DNA from: Alphaproteobacteria bacterium
GTDB taxonomy: Bacteria > Pseudomonadota > Alphaproteobacteria > CAAHEQ01 > UBA3637
Assembly (NCBI GenBank): GCA_017555325.1
Contig: JAFZGR010000139.1
Coordinates: forward strand, 1 to 7,946
Length of the DNA: 7,946 bases
Direction: 5' to 3'
Both the position numbers and the translations under genes were made by a program. Numbering within the stretch: the stretch's first letter is position 1; every line of letters begins with the position of its first letter. Below the pieces are notes generated by a model. That model made no database searches. It was not told the origin of the DNA and saw only the letters and a program-made list of their open reading frames with translations. This document shows, one piece after another, positions 1 to 5,689 of this stretch.

Positions 1-1164
1 GTCTTTTTCACGAATATCTTTTCGAGAAATTTCATCTGCATTATGGAGGGTTGCGTGTTTTACAATCACCCCTCCGACATTAATCGGCTCCAAATCAGCA
101 ACCGGAGTTAATGCGCCTGTTCGTCCCACTTGAATACGAATGGCATTTAATCGTGTCACAGCCTGTTCCGCGGGAAACTTATGAGCAATTGCCCAACGGG
201 GAGAGCGAGCAATAAACCCTAATCTTTTTTGTAAGGATAAATCATTAACTTTATATACAACTCCATCAATATCATAAGGCAATGAACTGCGTTTTTCTGT
301 TAATTCATTAAAAAAGCAAATCATTTCCTGTGCGTTATGACACAATCGAATTTCCGGATTGACCGGAAAACCCCATTTTTTGAGTTGTTCTAAAAATTCA
401 TAATGCGTTTTCCAAGTAATCGGATTAACTTCTCCACAGGCATAAGCAAAAACGCTTAATCGGCGTTGCGCTGTAATAGAAGCATCCAACTGTCGCAATG
501 AACCAGCAGCTGCATTACGGGGATTTGCAAAAATTTTTTTGTTTTTTTGGGCCTGAAGTTGATTTAATTCAAAAAAATCGAGTTTGGACATATAGACTTC
601 TCCCCGAATATCGATTTTTTGTGGTGGCACATCAAATAAATCTCCATTCTGATGAAGTGACAACGGAATTTGCCGAATCGTTTTTAAATTAGCAGTAATA
701 TCTTCTCCAATTGTACCATCTCCCCGTGTTGCTCCTGTCATCAATTTCCCATTTTCGTAAACAGCTGAAAAAGATAATCCGTCAATTTTTGGTTCGGCAA
801 CAATTTCAATATCTTCCGAATCGGGAATTCCCAAAAAACGATGTATCTTTTCCACAAAAGCATAAACATCTTCTTCAAAAAAAATATCTGCCAAAGACAA
901 CATTGGATTGGTATGTGTAATTTTTTGAAACTCAGACGCAATCTGAGCGCCCACCCGTAACGAAGGACTATCTTGTCGAATCAATTCCGGAAATCTTTCT
1001 TCAATCGCTTCATTGCGATGTTTTAATTTGTCATATTCCGCATCACTAACAAGCGGTGCATCATCCCGATGATAAGCAATATCTAATTCGGAAATGCGTT
1101 TTGCCAAAAAAGCCAATTCAGTAATCGCATCTTCCTTTGTTAGGTCTAATACGCTTTTTTCCAT
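1..1164 (-). CDS. ligA: NAD-dependent DNA ligase LigA, N-terminal 388 residues (cut by window edge)
   Basis: LigA seals nicks in duplex DNA during replication and repair, using NAD+ to adenylate an active-site lysine. The reading frame stays open from the ATG at 1164 to the window edge, giving 388 codons; the family is usually about 670-700 residues, so the C-terminal OB, zinc-finger, HhH and BRCT parts should lie outside. Visible parts are the Ia region (about 1-75, with YHRDDAPLVSDAEYD at 31-45), the adenylation domain with the catalytic motif EPKIDG (124-129, Lys126), TRGDGTIGEDIT (146-157), RGEVYM (187-192), NPRNAAAGSLRQLD (214-227), DIDGVVYKV (298-306), and the beginning of the OB fold with WAIAHKFPA (324-332) and VGRTGALTPVADLEP (346-360). 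The ATG lies inside the end of recN, overlapping it by 19 bases, with an AGGAG 14 bases upstream, rather far. It is the third gene of the bamD-recN-ligA operon. Identification is secure; only the 3' end is unseen. Confidence 0.97.
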   Translation of the reverse strand, partial: MEKSVLDLTKEDAITELAFLAKRISELDIAYHRDDAPLVSDAEYDKLKHRNEAIEERFPELIRQDSPSLRVGAQIASEFQKITHTNPMLSLADIFFEEDVYAFVEKIHRFLGIPDSEDIEIVAEPKIDGLSFSAVYENGKLMTGATRGDGTIGEDITANLKTIRQIPLSLHQNGDLFDVPPQKIDIRGEVYMSKLDFFELNQLQAQKNKKIFANPRNAAAGSLRQLDASITAQRRLSVFAYACGEVNPITWKTHYEFLEQLKKWGFPVNPEIRLCHNAQEMICFFNELTEKRSSLPYDIDGVVYKVNDLSLQKRLGFIARSPRWAIAHKFPAEQAVTRLNAIRIQVGRTGALTPVADLEPINVGGVIVKHATLHNADEISRKDIREKD

Positions 1165-2828
1165 GATTTATTCAATAACTCCTGCGCCATTATTTCAGCT
1201 GTTTGTGTAATTTTTGCACCAGATAACATACGGGCGATTTCCGCCAATCTTTCGGGTTCGGATAAAGAGCGAATAGTTGTAATCATTTTATCGTTTTGTT
1301 CTGCTTTTTGAACATGCCAATGACTTTTACCACATGAGGCAACCTGCGGAGAATGCGTTACAACTAAAACCTGACAATTCAATCCTAGTTGTGCTAATCG
1401 TTCTCCAACTGCCTCTGCTGTTGCTCCACCAACACCACTATCAACTTCATCAAAAATAATAGTTTCTGTTTCGGCAGTTGTTGCTAAATTAACTTTTAAC
1501 GCCAACATAAAACGAGATAATTCTCCACCGGAAGCCATTTTATTCAAAGGGGCTACAGGCACTCCTTTATTTGTTGATGCCTGAAAACAGACCGAATCAA
1601 TTCCATTTGCCGAAATATTTGTTTCATCCGTTAATATTTGTGTTAAAAATTGTGCTTTTTCTAATTTAAGTGGTCCTAATTCCCGACAAACGGCTTTATC
1701 CAGTTTTTCTGCTGCTTCTTTTCTTTTTTGAGATAATTTTCGGGCCTGAGATAAATACTGTTGATAAGTTATATTAGCTGTTTCTTGCAGAGAGTGAAGA
1801 ACCGTTTCGCTTTGTTCCAATTGATTTAATTGCTGTCGAAACGAATCCAATAATATCGGCAATTCATTTATATCTGTCTGATACCGACGTGCCAACCCCC
1901 TTAATGCAAATAAACGATTATCAATTTCCGGCAATTCCGAAACATCCCCCAATGTTTCTCCGACACTTTCCAGTTCTCCGGAAATGTCGGCAAGTGCCGA
2001 CTGGGTTTCATTAATGGTTTCCAATAAATTATCAAACACATTCGGAGCATATTGGGCTGCCTTGATTAATTGTTGCTCTAAAACAGCCAATTGGTGAATA
2101 ATACCTTGTTGCTCATTATCTAACAATTGAACAGATGTATTAACAGCCGTAATAATTTTTTCACCATTCATTAATTGATTACGTCGCATAACCAATATTT
2201 CTTCTTCATCTTGCTGTGGTTGAAGTTTTTCTATATCCTCAATAGCTTCTCTTAAAAACAATTCCTGTTTCTGGGCAGTTTCCAGTTCTTGTTTTGCTGT
2301 TTTTAAAGTATCAAGTGCTTGTTTATAGGCATTAAATGCTTGTTCTGTGTGCTGTTTTTCCTGTTGTAGGTTTGCATACAAATCCAAAACACTCAAATGT
2401 GTTGAGGCATTAAGTAGTTGATGTGAAGCAAATTGTCCATGAATTTCAACTAATCTATCACCAACTGTTTTTAAAAAAGAAATACTAACCGGTTCATCAT
2501 TGATAAACGCCTTGCTTTTACCTTCCTGTGTCACAGTTCTTCTTAATACAAGTTCTTCAGAAATATCAAAAGAAATTCCTTGTTCCTCTAACAATTGAAA
2601 AATACCTTTTTCAGCATTAAGTTGAAATGTGGCAGTCACACTTAATTGTTTTTCTCCATGGCGAACCAATCCGGCATCAGCTCGAGCCCCCAACACCAAA
2701 GATAAGGAATCCAATAATACAGATTTACCAGCACCAGTTTCTCCGGTAAAAACATTTAAACCAGAGTCAAAATTTAAATCCAATTTGTCAATTAAAACAA
2801 CGTTTCTGATAGATAAAGATACCAGCAT
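1146..2828 (-). CDS. recN: DNA repair protein RecN (SMC-like ATPase)
   Basis: RecN is a cytoplasmic SMC-family ATPase that acts early in double-strand break repair by recombination. The 560-residue product is close to the usual family length of about 550. It shows the Walker A motif GETGAGKS (29-36), a long glutamine- and glutamate-rich helical middle (about 150-390) expected to form the coiled-coil arms, the ABC signature ASGGELSRF (432-440), Walker B IIFDEVDSGVGG (457-468) and the histidine switch VVTHSPQVA (489-497). The motif EIHGQFASHQLL (128-139) is also typical of RecN. The ATG directly follows the bamD stop codon (TAGATG, no gap), and AAGGAAAG just upstream, within the end of bamD, can serve as ribosome binding site, so translation is probably coupled. 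Its last codons overlap the start of ligA. No damage or frameshift is seen. In many bacteria recN has its own LexA operator; here its promoter would have to lie within bamD and I saw no LexA box. Confidence 0.97.
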   Translation of the reverse strand: MLVSLSIRNVVLIDKLDLNFDSGLNVFTGETGAGKSVLLDSLSLVLGARADAGLVRHGEKQLSVTATFQLNAEKGIFQLLEEQGISFDISEELVLRRTVTQEGKSKAFINDEPVSISFLKTVGDRLVEIHGQFASHQLLNASTHLSVLDLYANLQQEKQHTEQAFNAYKQALDTLKTAKQELETAQKQELFLREAIEDIEKLQPQQDEEEILVMRRNQLMNGEKIITAVNTSVQLLDNEQQGIIHQLAVLEQQLIKAAQYAPNVFDNLLETINETQSALADISGELESVGETLGDVSELPEIDNRLFALRGLARRYQTDINELPILLDSFRQQLNQLEQSETVLHSLQETANITYQQYLSQARKLSQKRKEAAEKLDKAVCRELGPLKLEKAQFLTQILTDETNISANGIDSVCFQASTNKGVPVAPLNKMASGGELSRFMLALKVNLATTAETETIIFDEVDSGVGGATAEAVGERLAQLGLNCQVLVVTHSPQVASCGKSHWHVQKAEQNDKMITTIRSLSEPERLAEIARMLSGAKITQTAEIMAQELLNKSWKKAY

Positions 2829-3611
2829 CTACTTTCCTTTTTCTTCTTTTAAGGTCTTTTCTTGTTGTTTTTTTATTAATTTAAGCGCTTTTTGTGTCCA
2901 AGATTCATCAGCATAATATTGTTTCAATACCAATCCCAGTTGTTCAGCTTGGTGTTTCATACCCAAAGACTGATAACAAACGATTAACCGATACAATGCT
3001 TCAGGCGTTTGATTTGTTCTAGGATGCTCCATTAAAACATTTTGAAAACGGTTCATTGCTGGAATATATTCATGTCTTTTTAAATAATAACGACCAACAG
3101 TCATTTCTTTCCCCGCTAAATGAGCTTCAATTTCTTGTAGCTTTATATTAATGTCAGCCGTATAAATAGAATTTGGATAACGGGATAGTATTTCCTGAAA
3201 TGTTGTCAATGCGTTTTCCGTCATTTTTTGTTCACGAGATACATCAGACATTTGTTCATAATAACACAATCCTTTTAAGTAATAAGCATAAACAATGTTT
3301 CTATTCCCCGGATGAAGTTGAATAAATCTATCCAAAGTTAAAATTGCATCATCATACTGATTAGCACTATAATAAGCATATGCCGCCATTATCTGTGCAC
3401 GAGGAGCCCAAATGGAGTATGGATATTGCCGATCAATTTCATCAAAATAACGAGCTGATTGTTCATATTCTTTTTCTTTAAAATAATTATATCCCTGCAT
3501 ATAAAGCTCTTCAACGGGTTGTTCTGAAATAGTATCTTCCGAAGCAGCACAAGCAGATAATAAAACAGTTAAAAAACTCAAAACAAAAAACTTTTTAATT
3601 TTTATTTTCAT
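2829..3611 (-). CDS. bamD: Outer membrane protein assembly lipoprotein BamD
   Basis: BamD is the essential lipoprotein of the BAM complex, which folds beta-barrel proteins into the outer membrane. The 260-residue product begins with a lipoprotein signal peptide: basic MKIKIKK, a hydrophobic stretch, and the lipobox LLSAC with the lipidated Cys at 21. Ala follows the Cys, so nothing suggests inner-membrane retention. About five TPR-like helical repeats follow (roughly 35-67, 71-104, 107-147, 168-198, 202-235), recognisable by patterns such as YNYFKEKEYEQSARYFDEI (41-59) and RYYLKRHEYIPAMNRFQNVL (174-193). RYPNSIYTADINIKLQEIE (144-162) matches the BamD type of outer-membrane TPR lipoprotein rather than CpoB. 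The start has GAGG five bases upstream. It is the first gene of an operon with recN and ligA; in many Alphaproteobacteria lpxC lies upstream of bamD, whereas here the neighbour is a divergent pck gene. The tail is lysine-rich (KKQQEKTLKEEKGK). Confidence 0.93.
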   Translation of the reverse strand: MKIKIKKFFVLSFLTVLLSACAASEDTISEQPVEELYMQGYNYFKEKEYEQSARYFDEIDRQYPYSIWAPRAQIMAAYAYYSANQYDDAILTLDRFIQLHPGNRNIVYAYYLKGLCYYEQMSDVSREQKMTENALTTFQEILSRYPNSIYTADINIKLQEIEAHLAGKEMTVGRYYLKRHEYIPAMNRFQNVLMEHPRTNQTPEALYRLIVCYQSLGMKHQAEQLGLVLKQYYADESWTQKALKLIKKQQEKTLKEEKGK

Positions 3612-3616
3612 TAAAA

Positions 3617-3620
3617 CCTC
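3617..3620 (-). promoter_or_regulatory. Ribosome binding site of bamD
   Basis: Read on the minus strand, GAGG stands five bases before the bamD ATG at 3611. It supports that ATG, which also gives a complete lipoprotein signal peptide. Confidence 0.6.
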
Positions 3621-3641
3621 ATTTCACAATATTTTTTTGTT

Positions 3642-3670
3642 ATCCTATCAAAAAACGAATTTTTATTCAA
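3642..3670 (-). promoter_or_regulatory. Putative sigma-70-type promoter of bamD-recN-ligA
   Basis: On the minus strand TTGAAT (3670-3665) and TAGGAT (3647-3642) are separated by 17 bases. This would start transcription near 3635 and leave a short leader of about 24 bases containing the GAGG site. The -35 is good, the -10 matches the consensus at only four of six bases, and the AT-rich background makes chance matches common. Confidence 0.45.
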
Positions 3671-3734
3671 GTAATATTTATATAATTCCCATTCCGTTAA
3701 AAGAAAAGCATTTCGGCTCAAAACAGGTTTTCTG

Positions 3735-3763
3735 TTGACTTTTGATTTTTGAAAAATTAAAAT
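3735..3763 (+). promoter_or_regulatory. Probable sigma-70-type promoter of the PEP carboxykinase gene
   Basis: TTGACT (3735-3740) and TAAAAT (3758-3763) are separated by exactly 17 bases, each with five of six consensus positions. The predicted start near 3770 leaves a leader of about 30 bases ending in a strong ribosome binding site. This is the best promoter-like sequence in the window. No operator or attenuator-like hairpin was recognised beside it. Confidence 0.65.
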
Positions 3764-3786
3764 AACAACATCATTCATTTTTATTT

Positions 3787-3795
3787 AAGGGGAGG
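3787..3795 (+). promoter_or_regulatory. Strong ribosome binding site of the PEP carboxykinase gene
   Basis: AAGGGGAGG is followed by four bases and the ATG at 3800. The extended purine run is the strongest Shine-Dalgarno sequence in the window and fixes this start, consistent with a highly expressed metabolic enzyme. Confidence 0.8.
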
Positions 3796-3799
3796 ACAA

Positions 3800-5617
3800 A
3801 TGACAAAACAAACAATACCGACAACAAATACAAAAGTAATTGATTGGGTAAATGAAATTGCTGATTTAACACAGCCGGATGCTGTTTGTTGGTGTGATGG
3901 CAGCGAAAAAGAAATTCAGGCAATCAACAACTTATTGATTGAAAATGGAACATTTATCGCACTTAATCCGGAAAAAAGACCAAACAGTTTTTTGGCACGT
4001 TCCAATCCAAAAGATGTTGCCCGTGTTGAAGCCCGAACATTTATTTGTTGTGAAAAAGAAATAGATGCCGGACCGACAAACAATTGGGCTGATCCTAAAA
4101 AAATGAAAAAAACATTAAATGGTTTATTAAAAGGATGTATGAAAGGACGGACAATGTATGTCATTCCGTTCTCTATGGGACCGTTAGGATCTGATATTGC
4201 TCAAATTGGTATTGAAATTACCGATTCCCCCTATGTCGTTGCCAACATGCGTATTATGACTCGTATGGGCAAAAAAGTTTGGGGTGTGTTAAAAGACGGT
4301 GATTTTGTTAAATGCTTACATTCTGTCGGTTCACCTCTTAAAAAGGGACAAGAAGATGTGCCTTGGCCGTGTAATCCTGAAAACACTTACATTACACACT
4401 TTCCGGAAACAAGAGAAATTATTTCATTTGGCAGCGGATATGGGGGAAATGCATTATTGGGCAAAAAATGTCTTGCTTTACGCATTGCCAGTTCTATGGC
4501 AAAGGATGAAGGTTGGCTTGCCGAACATATGCTTATTGTTGGACTAGAAAACAAAAAACTGAAAATTAAATCTTATGTGACAGCCGCATTTCCAAGTGCT
4601 TGTGGCAAAACAAACATGGCAATGCTGATACCACCCAAAGAAATGGGGGATTGGAAAGTTTCAACAATCGGGGATGACATTGCTTGGATTAAACCCAAAG
4701 CAGATGGCAAATTATACGCAATTAACCCAGAAGCCGGCTTTTTTGGTGTTGCACCGGGGACTTCGGAAAAAACAAACAAAAATGCCATCGAATCCTGTCG
4801 GGCAAATACCATTTTTACAAATGTTGCTTTAACAGACGATGGAGATGTTTGGTGGGAAGGTTTGACGGATGAAAAACCGGCACATTTAATCGATTGGCAA
4901 GGAAACGACTGGACACCGGAAAGTGAAACACCAGCAGCGCATCCCAACTCTCGATTTACGGCTCCGGCGGGACAATGTCCGATTATTGATAAAAATTGGG
5001 AAAATCCGGCAGGTGTTCCGATTGATGCGTTTATTGTTGGTGGTCGTTTGGCAACAAACACACCTCTAGTTTATCAGTCTTTCAATTGGCAACATGGTGT
5101 TTATTTGGCAAGCACAATGGGTTCCGAAAAAACAGCGGCTGCCGAAGGAACAATGGGTGAAATCCGTCGGGATCCCATGGCAATGTTACCATTCTGTGGT
5201 TATAATATGGGTGATTATTGGAATCATTGGTTAAAATTGGGAGCATCACTTAAACACAAACCACTTGTTTTCCGTGTAAATTGGTTTAGAAAAGATTCGG
5301 ACGGGCACTTTATGTGGCCTGGATTTGGAGATAATATGCGTGTACTTGAATGGATTGTAAAACGCACGCAAGGAAAAGCAAATGCAACAGAAACCGTATT
5401 TGGTTATTCTCCATCATATAATGATTTAACCTGGACCGGATTATCTATGTCCGAAGAAGAATTTAATGCTTTAATGCATATTGATACTTCTTTGGCATTG
5501 AAAGACGTAGAAGCACAAGCCGTTCATTTTGAACCATTCCGAAAGCAAAAAACGTTACCGGTTGAGTTTGATGCCGAATTGATTTTGTTAAAATCCCGTT
5601 TAGAAAAAACAGAATAA
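3800..5617 (+). CDS. pckG: Phosphoenolpyruvate carboxykinase, GTP-dependent type
   Basis: This cytosolic enzyme interconverts oxaloacetate plus GTP with phosphoenolpyruvate, CO2 and GDP, linking the TCA cycle to gluconeogenesis or, in reverse, to anaplerotic or fermentative succinate formation. The 605-residue length fits the GTP family (about 600-640); the ATP family is shorter and different in sequence. Visible motifs are the R-loop RVEARTFICC (75-84), the substrate site ISFGSGYGGNALLGKKC (208-224), the P-loop FPSACGKTN (264-272) with the characteristic reactive cysteine Cys268, the metal-binding kinase-2 motif TIGDDIAWIK (289-298), NPEAGFFGVAPGTS (309-322), the mobile lid SEKTAAAEG (442-450) and the nucleotide-pocket segment PFCGYNMGDYW (464-474). 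The gene stands alone, divergent from bamD and convergent with the cysteine-rich gene, with its own promoter and a terminator 19 bases after the stop codon. The ATP-dependent type is the usual one in Alphaproteobacteria, so the GTP type is notable if that placement is right. No defects are seen. Confidence 0.96.
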   Translation: MTKQTIPTTNTKVIDWVNEIADLTQPDAVCWCDGSEKEIQAINNLLIENGTFIALNPEKRPNSFLARSNPKDVARVEARTFICCEKEIDAGPTNNWADPKKMKKTLNGLLKGCMKGRTMYVIPFSMGPLGSDIAQIGIEITDSPYVVANMRIMTRMGKKVWGVLKDGDFVKCLHSVGSPLKKGQEDVPWPCNPENTYITHFPETREIISFGSGYGGNALLGKKCLALRIASSMAKDEGWLAEHMLIVGLENKKLKIKSYVTAAFPSACGKTNMAMLIPPKEMGDWKVSTIGDDIAWIKPKADGKLYAINPEAGFFGVAPGTSEKTNKNAIESCRANTIFTNVALTDDGDVWWEGLTDEKPAHLIDWQGNDWTPESETPAAHPNSRFTAPAGQCPIIDKNWENPAGVPIDAFIVGGRLATNTPLVYQSFNWQHGVYLASTMGSEKTAAAEGTMGEIRRDPMAMLPFCGYNMGDYWNHWLKLGASLKHKPLVFRVNWFRKDSDGHFMWPGFGDNMRVLEWIVKRTQGKANATETVFGYSPSYNDLTWTGLSMSEEEFNALMHIDTSLALKDVEAQAVHFEPFRKQKTLPVEFDAELILLKSRLEKTE

Positions 5618-5635
5618 AATTAATTATTTTATATT

Positions 5636-5667
5636 AAAAAGGATTCGGAATTCCGAATCCTTTTTTT
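5636..5667. terminator. Bidirectional intrinsic terminator between pckG and the cysteine-rich gene
   Basis: The perfect palindrome GGATTCGGAATTCCGAATCC (5641-5660) is preceded by five A and followed by seven T. It folds into an 8-bp GC-containing stem with an AATT loop, extended by A:T pairs to 13 bp. On the plus strand it ends the pckG transcript 19 bases after its stop codon; on the minus strand it can end the convergent gene whose stop codon is at 5692-5690, with a five-T tail. Confidence 0.9.
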
Positions 5668-5689
5668 GATATATTTCGTATGGTAAAAA

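Noticed and set aside
498..941. Several 64-69-codon ORFs on both strands
   Set aside because: They fall within the continuous LigA reading frame, which is supported by many conserved motifs.
2629..2916. A 95-codon plus-strand ORF across the bamD-recN junction
   Set aside because: It is antisense to two clearly identified genes, with no ribosome binding site or recognisable domain.
4573..5061. A 162-codon minus-strand ORF
   Set aside because: It lies entirely antisense inside the well-supported pckG gene, and its translation resembles no protein; it is a shadow frame.
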